Assembly: GCA_913063155.1 (NCBI GenBank)
Contig: CAJXYU010000006.1
Coordinates: forward strand, 214,432 to 278,431
DNA: 64,000 bases
DNA from: an uncultured Desulfovibrio sp.
Lineage (GTDB): Bacteria > Desulfobacterota > Desulfovibrionia > Desulfovibrionales > Desulfovibrionaceae
Reading direction: 5' to 3'
Position 1 is the stretch's first letter. Each line of letters opens with the position of its first letter. Below, in pieces: positions 35,990 through 44,909 of the stretch. The notes beneath the pieces are model-generated. The model made no database searches and had not been told where the DNA came from. It was given only the letters and a program-made list of their open reading frames with translations. A program made the position numbers and the translations under genes.

Positions 35990-36592
35990 ATGCTCGGCAT
36001 AGTACTCTTCTGTATCGGGATAATGTATACCCCCGGTCCCGTGAATATCCTCAGCCTCAACAATGGAATGCAACGCCGATTCACCCACCACGCTCCATTC
36101 TGCCTGGGCGTGGCATCTGCGACGAGCTTCGCTTTTATCCTGATCGGCTATACGGGCAGTGCGTTGATAAATGACAGGATCATGCCCTTCATCGCTGCTG
36201 CAGGCGTATGTTTCATCATTTACCTTGCCTACAAGATCATCGCGTCGGAAATCAGTACCGCGCAAGACAATGGCAACACTTCTCCTCTCAAGTTCAAAGG
36301 CGGATTTTTCATGCAGCTCCTCAATCCGAAAGCCTTTCTGGCTTTTGTGTCCGTGGCGGCTGTTCAATTCCCCGCTGCCGGGATCAACGGAGCAAAGATT
36401 GCGATCTGGTCGATGGGGCTTGGAATCCTCGCCTTTGGAGCGCCGTTCACCTACGCGGTTTTCGGTTCAACAATAACGCAACGCATCGAGAACACCTCCC
36501 ATCTCAAACACCTCAACTTCATCATGGGAATATTGTTGATCGTTGTCGCCGCAGAGATGGCGTATCAACATGTCTATCCTGCGTTTCAATAA
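35990..36592 (+). CDS. LysE/RhtB-family amino-acid exporter
   Basis: A 200-residue inner-membrane protein with about six helices. The N-terminus contains YTPGPVNILSLNNG, the LysE-family P-G-P motif, and later QLLNPKAFLAF, another conserved block. It is expected to export an amino acid or related metabolite. It has a good ribosome site (AGGA) and forms an operon with the AraC regulator. Confidence 0.9.
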   Translation: MLGIVLFCIGIMYTPGPVNILSLNNGMQRRFTHHAPFCLGVASATSFAFILIGYTGSALINDRIMPFIAAAGVCFIIYLAYKIIASEISTAQDNGNTSPLKFKGGFFMQLLNPKAFLAFVSVAAVQFPAAGINGAKIAIWSMGLGILAFGAPFTYAVFGSTITQRIENTSHLKHLNFIMGILLIVVAAEMAYQHVYPAFQ

Positions 36593-36678
36593 CAAGAAAC
36601 AAAGACTCCGCTAAAAAGCCACAGCAGGACTCCCAAACACCTTGATCAGATTGGCAACACTAATACATATTCCACGGA

Positions 36679-36710
36679 AAAGGCTCGGGAGGAAAACCTT
36701 CCGAGCCTTT
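36679..36710 (+). terminator. Terminator of the AraC/LysE operon
   Basis: AAAGGCTCGG...CCGAGCCTTT forms a long stem with a short A-rich loop, 87 bases beyond the lysE-type stop. A-run and T-run make it bidirectional. Confidence 0.85.
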
Positions 36711-36739
36711 ACAACCACCGCTGAAACTGAAGGGAATTG

Positions 36740-36764
36740 CCGAATCTTCAGGACGAAGATTCGG
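36740..36764 (-). terminator. Hairpin downstream of the acetyltransferase gene
   Basis: CCGAATCTTC/GAAGATTCGG is a perfect 10-bp stem with an AGGAC loop, 11 bases after the minus-strand stop. The T-tail is weak. Confidence 0.6.
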
Positions 36765-36774
36765 ACGTGGCGCG

Positions 36775-37440
36775 TCAACTCACAGACTCTTCCGCCCTCT
36801 CCATGAAAAGAGGCTCATCGGCAAGGGCCTGTTTCAATGCCGCAATATCGCCCATCAGGAGACCGAGATTGCGCTTTATACGTTCCTCGGGCCAATTCCA
36901 CCACTGAATTTCGTCCAGGAACAAAACGTCCTCATCCGAGAAGCGCTGCTTAATGGGCTTCGCAGGGGCCCCGCCCACAACGGTATAAGGCGGGACATCC
37001 CGTGTCACGATGGACCGTGAACCGATTCTCGCGCCGTCGCCTATGGTCACTCCCGCCATGATCAGGGCTTCAAACCCTATCCACACGTCGTTCCCGACCA
37101 CAATGTCACCTTTGTTGTCCCAACTCTCGGTGACGCCCAAGTCATGTTCCCACAAGGCTCCGAAGATGGCGAAAGGATAGTTGACGCAAGAATCCTGCTT
37201 ATGGTTGCCCCCATTGAAAAGGAACTTCGCTCCATGCGCTATGGAGCAGAACTTACCGATGACCAATCTATCGTTGTTCACCGGATAGTGATACAGCACA
37301 TTCTTTTCCTGAAATTTCAACGGATCATCAAAATCATGATAATACGTATAATCACCGACGATAATATTCGGATTGGCAACAGCCTCACGAAGATTGCAGG
37401 TATTTTTGTCCCCCGGCCGGGGGAAGATAGGCAAGTCCAT
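36775..37440 (-). CDS. Hexapeptide-repeat acetyltransferase (CatB/Vat type)
   Basis: A 221-residue left-handed beta-helix acetyltransferase resembling type B chloramphenicol and streptogramin A acetyltransferases. It has IGKFCSIAHGAKFLFNGGNHK with the likely catalytic His, then the repeats IVVGNDVWIGFEALIMAGVTIGDGARIGSRSIVTRDV and the typical VVGGAPAKPIKQRF. It would acetylate a small hydroxyl compound using acetyl-CoA. The ATG at 37440 has AAGGAG 6 bases upstream. Whether it confers resistance is unknown. Confidence 0.88.
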   Translation of the reverse strand: MDLPIFPRPGDKNTCNLREAVANPNIIVGDYTYYHDFDDPLKFQEKNVLYHYPVNNDRLVIGKFCSIAHGAKFLFNGGNHKQDSCVNYPFAIFGALWEHDLGVTESWDNKGDIVVGNDVWIGFEALIMAGVTIGDGARIGSRSIVTRDVPPYTVVGGAPAKPIKQRFSDEDVLFLDEIQWWNWPEERIKRNLGLLMGDIAALKQALADEPLFMERAEESVS

Positions 37441-37575
37441 GACATTCTCCTTATCATTCAAAATGATCACTCTGGGGATTCTCGATGATCGGATCACTGT
37501 AAACACAAAGATGACGCTTGTTAAGCTCTATGATCCTTATCATTGATGAAGACAGTCTCCGGTCGACCAACAGTC

Positions 37576-38445
37576 TCATCTTGGTGTGTACCAAAGCTCC
37601 TGCCGGTCAAATGGTGTTTTTGGGGAGAGAAGCATGTTCTCGATCATCAAAACCTTTCGGTTCCCGATCTTCGCCCGTGCTATGGCTTCCCCATACGCTG
37701 CATCAAACATCGCATCAAACTCTCCATTTTTAATGAGGATTTCCAGCCCTCGCCGTATACGATCCGCCAAGCCGGGATTGCGGGGTGAAACAAAAAAATA
37801 GCTTGGCGTAGGGAAATACAGCGCCAATGAGGGTTCGACACGGATATCCGGATACACATTTTTCATTGTTTCCAGTTCAGCGTATATTTCATTGACGCCG
37901 CGGGGGAAGTAGTCGAATCGATCACGATCCAGCATGCCGTAAAGCCCCCGGCGGGTTCTCCCAGTAACAACGTTGAACCCTGACTGCTGAAGAACGGTCG
38001 TGGTTGTCCACTGCAAACCAGACCCCGCCCTGAGGGACTTCAAACTTTCGAGATCCTGTATATCTTTGAATCTTTCCAAATCATCCCGGCGAACAACCAA
38101 TAAGCGATACCCCAAAATACCTTTCAGCACTGGAATACGGACCGGAATCGTTTCCTCCTCCCACTCCAATCGCGTGGCCGCGAGATGAACATTGACAACA
38201 CCTTCGGCGAGTTCGACCAACACCCGATTCCGTTGCATCTTTCTATCCGCATACGATATCGTATAAGGGCCATCGGATTCGACAGTCACATCAAGGGCCT
38301 TTTCCAAAACGCCATATGCATAAAACAGTCGTTGGTCCGAAGGATTAAAATGCGAGACCAATTTTATTTCATCCATGGAATACCCAGACGACGCCACGCC
38401 CCCCGGAATCATAGCCAGGACTGATATCATGAGCCACAGTTTCAT
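37576..38445 (-). CDS. Exported solute-binding-protein-like protein
   Basis: A 289-residue protein with a signal peptide (MKLWLMISVLAMIPGG). The body has the SBP_bac_3-like layout but departs from standard amino-acid binding proteins; the clear patterns are GILGYRLLVVRRDDLERF and DRFDYFPRGVNEIYAEL. No transporter genes flank it. Proteins of this kind often lie near sensors in Desulfovibrio genomes. The ATG at 38445 has GAAGAAGG upstream. Confidence 0.75.
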   Translation of the reverse strand: MKLWLMISVLAMIPGGVASSGYSMDEIKLVSHFNPSDQRLFYAYGVLEKALDVTVESDGPYTISYADRKMQRNRVLVELAEGVVNVHLAATRLEWEEETIPVRIPVLKGILGYRLLVVRRDDLERFKDIQDLESLKSLRAGSGLQWTTTTVLQQSGFNVVTGRTRRGLYGMLDRDRFDYFPRGVNEIYAELETMKNVYPDIRVEPSLALYFPTPSYFFVSPRNPGLADRIRRGLEILIKNGEFDAMFDAAYGEAIARAKIGNRKVLMIENMLLSPKTPFDRQELWYTPR

Positions 38446-38907
38446 GCCTTCTTCCTTTTTTTGAAGAACGCAACTCATAGCATGCCCATACCGAGAAAAA
38501 AAGGTTCAGCCGGTTGAACACAGGCCTGACTCATGAACCTCCGTGATGCTGACCAAGCGAACTCCCTAGCCCGACAATAGTTGCCCCGGCGTTCCAACGA
38601 AAACGGCCGTCCCAAAGCCGACTCAACATTCAATATTTTGATATTATTTCCATTCCACAAATAAAGCGCGGGAAAAGAGTCTTCCAGGTCCTATAGGCGT
38701 TGATGGATAAACCGGAAAAACTGACAAACCCTCTGGACAGAAGATTCGGATATTGAAATGAAGTGCCACTCCCCGCAGGATGAGGCACGGAAAGCGGAAA
38801 ATCCACGCCACGCGATGATCATTCTACGGGCGCACCCGGCTTTAATGGGTCCCACGGGGTATCACAGGGCAGGAAAAGAAGTGGTGCAAACATATCTCAA
38901 CCAAGGT
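38446..38907. other. Intergenic region, nothing recognised
   Basis: About 460 bases between two minus-strand genes. I see no supported gene, strong hairpin or known operator. Confidence 0.4.
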
Positions 38908-39303
38908 TCAGGGTGAGCTCTCTATTGCGTCCTGAACCCCCAGCCATTCCAAGGCGTCTTCCTCATTCCTGAAAGTCTTGTAGCCGACACCACGATTGGT
39001 AAGTGTCGTCTCAATGAAACCACGTGCCTCTTCGTTTTGCGCGGTACTGATGGTGGCGATACGAAGCCCTTTCCAGGCCAGCCCCATCCGCTCCATCATT
39101 TTGGCGAAGGCTACGGTGTCGTATGCAGTCAATCGAATGACAAGCCCATCTCCTTTGATGAGAATCCTTTCCAGAGTGCGAGCTTTTGCTTCATTGATGA
39201 CCACACGGGCATGCTCTGTCATCTCCTCATGGCTCTGTATCTCGCCTTTGGGTTTGACAAGCAGATACCCCGCTTGCTCAAGAAAAACATATTCTACAGA
39301 CAT
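38908..39303 (-). CDS. STAS/SpoIIAA-like protein
   Basis: A small soluble protein of 131 residues with alternating beta strands and helices like SpoIIAA-type STAS domains: YLLVKPKGEIQSHEEM at the start, RILIKGDGLVIRL in the middle and GLRIATISTAQNEEARGFIETTLTNRGVGYKTF toward the end. No phosphoacceptor Ser motif is clear. Function unknown; possibly a partner in a regulatory switch with neighbouring signal proteins. Confidence 0.65.
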   Translation of the reverse strand: MSVEYVFLEQAGYLLVKPKGEIQSHEEMTEHARVVINEAKARTLERILIKGDGLVIRLTAYDTVAFAKMMERMGLAWKGLRIATISTAQNEEARGFIETTLTNRGVGYKTFRNEEDALEWLGVQDAIESSP

Positions 39304-39756
39304 AGCATACTTATATTGCCAACAGAGCCTTCAGGCAATGGATATCACTCATCCGCTTCGAGCCCTACCTGGCCTCAAACCTTGAGCAGCCACGGCCATA
39401 CGCAAAACAACCATCCGATTAAATTTGATTAAGTCGTCGCCAAACGGCCTTGAAGCAACCCGCCGCACTATGTGTAAAGTGTGCGGACCGTCGCCTGCGT
39501 TGTCGGGCGTCATGAATTATTTTGGCGCACCTTTTTTTCATCAATGTCCTGGCGCAAGCGCCGACCTGAAAGACAAACCCGGCAGCATCAGTTGATCGGA
39601 ATAAACCTGAAGGCTGCGCATCAACCACTTAATTCAGACATATTGAATGATTCAATCAATGTGGTTGGGCCACATCGGCATCACGCTCGGCTGTTCTCGG
39701 AATCGTGCTATGCAGCCAAAGCCAAACGAAATGACTATACGGATCAGAGGATAAAA
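39304..39756. other. Intergenic region before the second chemoreceptor
   Basis: About 450 bases. It should contain the promoter of the chemoreceptor gene. An in-frame open extension of that gene back to 39481 exists but lacks a ribosome site and signal-like sequence. No other gene is supported. Confidence 0.4.
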
Positions 39757-42174
39757 ATGCAGACAAACAATTTCTTCACGCGTCATCTGGCCTTCAGGTA
39801 TATCGGGTGTGTACTCGTCATACTTATTCTACTCTCTTTCGGATTTGGCCTCTCCCTGCATCGGAACCAGGTCCGGGAAGAACTGAGAACCTCCAAGGCC
39901 GAAAACCTGGCAACCCTGAAAACCCTCTCCCTCGCCCTCACTGACTGGATTCACAGCCAGATCAACTTGGCGAAGCTGATCGCCGGCAGCGAAGTGGTGG
40001 TCAGAGCATGCACCACCCCCGACAACCCGGCCGCAGTGACCGAGGCGCAACGTTTTCTGCAAAGCATCCACGACAGGTACGGATTTTATGAGAACATCCC
40101 CCTGACCCTGCACAGGCCCGATGGAGCATCCATAGAGGTGACCGTGAACGGCCAGTCGCGACAGGTCAATGACGGCGGATTCTTCGTGGATACCGTGGGC
40201 GGCAAGACCATCGGCAAGTGCGGCACAAAGATGAGTTTCATCAAGGCCTCGCGCGAAGGCAACAAATACTTCATCAGCCAAGTCTATCCGAGCCTTTTGC
40301 GCGGCAACCCCATATTCGTCATCGCCGTACCGGTATACAATGAGGGAAAACACGTGGGCACAGTGGTTCTTGCCCCCCAGATGGACTACTTCACCGACAT
40401 GTTCATCAAGAAAAGCCGCATCGGAAAAAAGGGGCAGGTCTTTTTCAGCGATGACCGCAACATGTTCATAGCTCATCAGGACGCAGCCATGATCCTCAAC
40501 AAGGACATCGGCGATCATGCAAAATACTTGAAAAAAGTGACCGATGGTAACGCCGAATTCTTCTCCACGGCCGGAACCGGCGAGGACTTCCGCTACCTTT
40601 CCATGAAGGTGGACATTCCGGCCCGGAATATTTTGCACGGATGGTTCCTGACGGCTGCGCAGCCTCGGGCCGAAATCGAAGCGGGAGCAAATGACTTCAT
40701 CAACCAACTCTTCTGGGCCGGAACAGGATTGGTCCTGGCACTCGCCCTTGCCCTTTACGGGCTGACCCGCTGGCTGGTCACCCGTCCTCTTTCACAGGTC
40801 GCGGCCTATGCCCGCAGCATTGAAAAGGGAGACTTCAATGCCTCCCTCGCCATCAAACGTGCCGATGAAATAGGCATGTTGTCGGAAAGTCTGAGAAACA
40901 TGACCGTGAGCATCATCGGCCAGCTGCACAAGGAAATGGGCTTGTTCAAGGGCATACTGGCAGGTATCCAGAACCCGTTTACCGTGGTGGACACCGACAT
41001 GCGCGTCATCAACTGCAGCAACAGCATGATCCGCACCACGGGAAGGACTGGAAGCACGGAGGACTTCAAGGGCTGGCCCGTGGCCAGGTTCTTTTTTGAC
41101 GACAGCAGCCGTCATGTCATCCTTGAAGACGTCCTTGAGGACGGAAAACCCAGGAAAAAGGTGCCGTTCAGCTACACCAACCCGAAGGGCGAACATTTTG
41201 AATTACTCATTGACGTGGTTCTTGTCCATGACAATCAAGGGAAAGTCATGGGCGGCATCACCTTTTGGAATGATGTAACCGAAATCAAGGCGCAGCAAAG
41301 GGCGATTGAAACACAGAAGGAACGCATCGAACACGCTGCGGAAGAGGCGGAAAAACTGTCCGTAACAACGGCGGAACATGTACGCACCCTGACCGAGGGA
41401 GTCTCCGATTCCAGCAGGATGACCACGGAACAGGAAGGCTGCCTGCTGGAAACCGTGACCGCCATCGACGAACTCAGCTCCACCATCCAGGAAGTCGCCA
41501 AAAACGCATCTCAAACGGCTGAAAACGCTCAGGGGACAAGGGAGTTCGCTACAAACGGGGTCGCTGTGGCCCAGACAACCATTGCCTCCATCAACTCCGT
41601 CAAAGCGCATGTGGCCTCAACACAGCAGGACCTGAAGACCCTGGGCGAACAGGCGGACGCCATTGGCGATGTCATGGGAATCATCAACGACATTGCGGAC
41701 CAGACCAATCTGTTGGCCCTCAACGCGGCAATTGAGGCGGCCCGGGCAGGCGAAGCAGGGCGCGGTTTTTCCGTGGTGGCGGACGAAGTCCGCAAACTGG
41801 CGGAAAAAACCATCAATGCCACCGGCGAGGTGGAAAACGTCATCACCGCAATCCAGAACAATTCCCGTCAATGCTTCAAATCCATAACCAAAGTGGAAGC
41901 AGAAGTGTCCAACAGCGTGGAAAATGTCCAGAAGACGGATACCGCCTTCAGGGAGATCGCCGAACTGGCCGAGGTCACCAGCAACATGGTCACAGGCATA
42001 GCCACAGCCACGGAACAGCAGTCCGCGGCCACCGAACAGATTGCCAAGACCGCGAGCGAGGTCCGTTCCATGGCCGAGGAAACAACTCAGGTCATGACCA
42101 GGTCCAAAGACGACGTGCACTTGCTGGGAAACGCCTTCAATAAGCTGCACGACATCATCAATTCAATGAACTAA
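39757..42174 (+). CDS. Methyl-accepting chemotaxis protein with Cache and PAS domains
   Basis: An 805-residue chemoreceptor. The first membrane helix is at about 12-32, followed by a periplasmic double-Cache domain to about residue 310. After a second helix ([19 protein letters not shown]) comes a HAMP domain, then a cytoplasmic PAS domain (about 405-510) and the signalling domain with tip [20 protein letters not shown]. The PAS domain gives it a second, internal sensing input, possibly redox or energy. The ATG at 39757 is preferred (AGAGG 6 bases upstream). A strong terminator follows. Confidence 0.92.
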   Translation: MQTNNFFTRHLAFRYIGCVLVILILLSFGFGLSLHRNQVREELRTSKAENLATLKTLSLALTDWIHSQINLAKLIAGSEVVVRACTTPDNPAAVTEAQRFLQSIHDRYGFYENIPLTLHRPDGASIEVTVNGQSRQVNDGGFFVDTVGGKTIGKCGTKMSFIKASREGNKYFISQVYPSLLRGNPIFVIAVPVYNEGKHVGTVVLAPQMDYFTDMFIKKSRIGKKGQVFFSDDRNMFIAHQDAAMILNKDIGDHAKYLKKVTDGNAEFFSTAGTGEDFRYLSMKVDIPARNILHGWFLTAAQPRAEIEAGANDFINQLFWAGTGLVLALALALYGLTRWLVTRPLSQVAAYARSIEKGDFNASLAIKRADEIGMLSESLRNMTVSIIGQLHKEMGLFKGILAGIQNPFTVVDTDMRVINCSNSMIRTTGRTGSTEDFKGWPVARFFFDDSSRHVILEDVLEDGKPRKKVPFSYTNPKGEHFELLIDVVLVHDNQGKVMGGITFWNDVTEIKAQQRAIETQKERIEHAAEEAEKLSVTTAEHVRTLTEGVSDSSRMTTEQEGCLLETVTAIDELSSTIQEVAKNASQTAENAQGTREFATNGVAVAQTTIASINSVKAHVASTQQDLKTLGEQADAIGDVMGIINDIADQTNLLALNAAIEAARAGEAGRGFSVVADEVRKLAEKTINATGEVENVITAIQNNSRQCFKSITKVEAEVSNSVENVQKTDTAFREIAELAEVTSNMVTGIATATEQQSAATEQIAKTASEVRSMAEETTQVMTRSKDDVHLLGNAFNKLHDIINSMN

Positions 42175-42179
42175 CCGCA

Positions 42180-42216
42180 GCGGCCGGGCAACCCGAGAGC
42201 GCCCGGCCGCATTTTC
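42180..42216 (+). terminator. Rho-independent terminator of the chemoreceptor gene
   Basis: GCGGCCGGGC/GCCCGGCCGC is a perfect 10-bp stem followed by ATTTTCC, six bases after the stop. Confidence 0.9.
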
Positions 42217-42345
42217 CCCAGGCGGCCTTGCGAGTCCCTCATCCCTTTTGGTCGGGCCAATGGATTGCCATTTGCCAGCCGTTCTCAAAACACGTTAAGA
42301 CTCTGCCAGTCGAGTCATCAGAAACAGATTAGCCCAAAGGACCCC

Positions 42346-43623
42346 ATGTCGGATTCCGTCTCACAGCCGGACAGCTTTCCGGAGGAGAAACTGCTCTCCA
42401 GCTACCTTGAAATGCTGCCCGGCATTGTCTGGCGCATCGATATCGTCGGCAACGAAATCACCTTCCTGAACAAATACGCGACTTCTCCGGAAGGGGAGAA
42501 GGTTCGCGCCATTTTGCAGAATCCTCAACGCCCCAAGGAAATCATTGTTCCCGAGGACAGGGAACTCTTTCAACATAGCCAGCAACTCATCCGCAACCGC
42601 CAAAGCACATCCTGCTCATTCCGGGTGCGCGAGAAGAATGGGGAAGTGAAATGGTTCAAGCTGGTGTCCATGCCCGACCCGGTCCACACAAGCTGTTCCA
42701 TAGGGATGCTCATGGATGTCACAGCCCACGCGGAGGGCATCCTGAACTCCGCAGGCAGTCCCAAGCTCTCGACGAAAATCAATATGGTGGACGACCCCGT
42801 ACTGTTGGTGCGCTTCGTGGATCGCTCCGTGTATATGGCCAACAGCGCAGCCAGGCGGCTGCTGGGCTACAACGAAAAGAAGCTGACGACAGTAAGCCTC
42901 CAGGAACTGCTTCGCGACAACCCCGACTCGGATCTCTATCAGATCTACGAAGGACTCATTTTTTCCGACCACTGGGACGGCGACCTGCGGGTGACCGACG
43001 CCATGGGCGAAAGCCACCAATGTTCGGCCCGTATCCAGGCCATTTCGCGCCAAGAGGAACACCTCCTGTGGATCACTCTCTCCCACCGCAACGACTGCAC
43101 AGCCTGTAGAGGCATTCCCGTAAGAGGCAACGAGGCCGTGTCCGACAAGTTCTCAAGTTCATCTCTGAAGCGCTGTTCTTCAGTCAAGGCGCTCCTTAAA
43201 ACCATGCTCAGGGCTCTGCCGGAAAACTCTCCCACCAAGTCGTTGCTGCTATCTCGCATTTTCATCAAAAAAAACGCCATTGCCGTGACCGGCGCGGGCA
43301 GTTCCTTTGGAAACGATCCCGAAGACCTTGCGCACCCCTACGAGGGCTCCATAGCCGAAAGCATTGTCCGCTTCGGACAACCCAACCATGTTGTGGCGGA
43401 GACCTCCAAAAGCATAAAGGCCATAGACTGGGCCCTGTTCATTCCCCGGGGAATCCGCTCGTATTATGCCCAACCGTTTTTTACCGACGGAATACTCACC
43501 TACGTTCTGATTTTCTGTTCGACCCAACCGGACAGCTACGACCCGGATTCCGAAGCCCCTCTGCTGGAACTGCATCAGGAATTCCTGGCCAACCTGGAGC
43601 GCTGCCTGGGCAAAGAGCGGTAA
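42346..43623 (+). CDS. PAS-domain protein with C-terminal GAF-like region
   Basis: A 425-residue soluble protein. Residues 15-130 form a PAS domain (LEMLPGIVWRIDIVGNEITFLN) and residues 145-250 a second PAS domain (DDPVLLVRFVDRSVYMANSAARRLLGY). The remaining part resembles a GAF domain. No kinase, cyclase or DNA-binding output domain is visible, so it may be a sensory subunit for another protein. CTAC and CRGI at about residue 275 are isolated cysteines. The ATG at 42346 has AAAGG 5 bases upstream. The gene ends just before the first operator of the GntR gene. Confidence 0.72.
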   Translation: MSDSVSQPDSFPEEKLLSSYLEMLPGIVWRIDIVGNEITFLNKYATSPEGEKVRAILQNPQRPKEIIVPEDRELFQHSQQLIRNRQSTSCSFRVREKNGEVKWFKLVSMPDPVHTSCSIGMLMDVTAHAEGILNSAGSPKLSTKINMVDDPVLLVRFVDRSVYMANSAARRLLGYNEKKLTTVSLQELLRDNPDSDLYQIYEGLIFSDHWDGDLRVTDAMGESHQCSARIQAISRQEEHLLWITLSHRNDCTACRGIPVRGNEAVSDKFSSSSLKRCSSVKALLKTMLRALPENSPTKSLLLSRIFIKKNAIAVTGAGSSFGNDPEDLAHPYEGSIAESIVRFGQPNHVVAETSKSIKAIDWALFIPRGIRSYYAQPFFTDGILTYVLIFCSTQPDSYDPDSEAPLLELHQEFLANLERCLGKER

Positions 43624-43626
43624 TCC

Positions 43627-43637
43627 TGGTCCAACCA
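43627..43637. promoter_or_regulatory. GntR/FCD operator 1
   Basis: TGGTCCAACCA fits the TGGTNNNACCA pattern of FCD-type GntR regulators and is the reverse complement of operators 2 and 3. It lies directly after the PAS gene stop. Confidence 0.55.
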
Positions 43638-43789
43638 CTTCAGCTTTTTTCCTCTTCCCACAATGCACTCTCGTCTGTGTTGCGGACGGGACCACTTGCT
43701 TTCAAAAAAATCACATATCCTTTTTTCTACTGCTACTCCAGATAGATAACAACACATATCAAGAAACAAACCTCTTGCTCGCCCCACTC

Positions 43790-43800
43790 TGGTTGGACCA
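43790..43800. promoter_or_regulatory. GntR/FCD operator 2
   Basis: TGGTTGGACCA, identical to operator 3 and 107 bases upstream of it, in the leader of the GntR gene. Confidence 0.65.
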
Positions 43801-43896
43801 GTTTCGTGCAATATTTTGCTTTTGCACTTGCCAACCCTCATTTCACAGACCTAAAGACAGAGATGAATATATAAGAAAAAAGCAAACAATCAAAAC

Positions 43897-43907
43897 TGGT
43901 TGGACCA
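43897..43907. promoter_or_regulatory. GntR/FCD operator 3
   Basis: TGGTTGGACCA ends 3 bases before the GntR start codon and takes the place of a ribosome site, so binding here should block the regulator's own expression. Confidence 0.65.
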
Positions 43908-43910
43908 AAC

Positions 43911-44630
43911 ATGACGACAGCGACACAACGGCCTCTTCTCTGCCGCAAAGTGGTGACCATGCTCAAAGACGGTGCTTTTTCCATCGGAGACAAGCTGCCC
44001 GGAGAACGAAGGCTGGCGGAAATGTTCCACACCAGCCGCAACTCCGTACGAGAGGCGCTCTGCAACCTCGAATCCATGGGATATCTGGAAATCCGGAAAA
44101 AAAGCGGTTGCTACCTGAAAAGCAAAGAAGGACGCATCAACTGGGAAATACTGCGCAGCCGCAAAAGCTGCGGGGCCTTCCGGCAATTGGTGGAGACGCT
44201 CAGCATGATCGCCCCTGGATTGGTCCGTTCCCAGGCGCCCCGGCTGTCGGCAGCGGACATCGACAAGCTGGAGAGGGCCACGGCCAATATAGGGCAGGCC
44301 ATCGTCAAATCGGATCTCCCGACTATCGGGGAGAGGTACATAGCCTTTTACCGCACGTTGGCCGAAATCGCATCCAACGACTACCTGATTCTGCTTCTGA
44401 AAGAGCTGGCCATGGCCTCCTGCAACCTTGAGAACACAACGGGCGGGCTTTCCGAAGTTCAGGCAGACTCTTTATTCGCCTTTCATGTGGAACTGTTCAA
44501 CGCCTTGAAGAACAGGCAGGCCGACACGGCTGCGGCCCTTGCCGAAGAGTGCATGCGGGCTTTGCATCGCCTGGTTCTGCCCGAAGACGTCCCCGCCTCC
44601 GAAGCGGGCGAAACACACCGTGCCCTATGA
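43911..44630 (+). CDS. GntR-family regulator, FCD (FadR) subfamily
   Basis: A 239-residue regulator. The N-terminal winged helix contains DKLPGERRLAEMFHTSRNSVREALCNLESMGYLEI, and the all-helical C-terminal FCD domain runs from about 85 to 225. FCD regulators usually bind small carboxylates, often with a bound metal. Three TGGTNNNACCA sites surround its own leader, so autoregulation is very likely. The gene overlaps a small RR-containing protein and heads the cluster reaching to tonB. The natural ligand probably reflects the cluster's substrate. Confidence 0.9.
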   Translation: MTTATQRPLLCRKVVTMLKDGAFSIGDKLPGERRLAEMFHTSRNSVREALCNLESMGYLEIRKKSGCYLKSKEGRINWEILRSRKSCGAFRQLVETLSMIAPGLVRSQAPRLSAADIDKLERATANIGQAIVKSDLPTIGERYIAFYRTLAEIASNDYLILLLKELAMASCNLENTTGGLSEVQADSLFAFHVELFNALKNRQADTAAALAEECMRALHRLVLPEDVPASEAGETHRAL

Positions 44631-44848
44631 ACCGAAGAGATTTTTTTTGCCGCTTGATCCCTTTGAGGAACCGAACGCAGGCAGATACATCAAGCGATTC
44701 ACTCCGACCGGAAGAGCGACATACCCTCTCGGCGGACAATGATCGTTTTCTGCGTGCCATGGCCCTGGGAATCGATCCGGCGACTGTCACGCCCGGGCAA
44801 CTGGATACCCTGATTTCGGAATCTGAAACCTCAACAAGACTGAAATGA
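44627..44848 (+). CDS. Small RR-motif protein coupled to the GntR gene
   Basis: A 73-residue open frame beginning at an ATGA overlap with the regulator gene. It starts MNRRDFFCRLIPLRNR, which looks like a twin-arginine motif but lacks the following hydrophobic stretch, and ends in a soluble helical segment (DNDRFLRAMALGIDPATVTPGQLDTLI). I do not recognise the family. The coupling supports translation; it may be a small accessory of the downstream exported enzyme. Confidence 0.5.
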   Translation: MNRRDFFCRLIPLRNRTQADTSSDSLRPEERHTLSADNDRFLRAMALGIDPATVTPGQLDTLISESETSTRLK

Positions 44849-44885
44849 GCAGAATTGGATACCGGGGCTGATCACCCCCCTGTCC

Positions 44886-44898
44886 AACCGACTCGGTT
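44886..44898. promoter_or_regulatory. 13-bp palindrome before the membrane protein gene
   Basis: AACCGA-C-TCGGTT is a perfect inverted repeat that ends next to the ribosome site of the gene at 44910. It could be an operator or a small stem controlling translation. Confidence 0.35.
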
Positions 44899-44909
44899 AG
44901 GAGAGCAAC

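Noticed and set aside
38475..38660. Small minus-strand frame in the intergenic region
   Set aside because: No ribosome site, no recognisable content, and it could not be tied to a neighbour.
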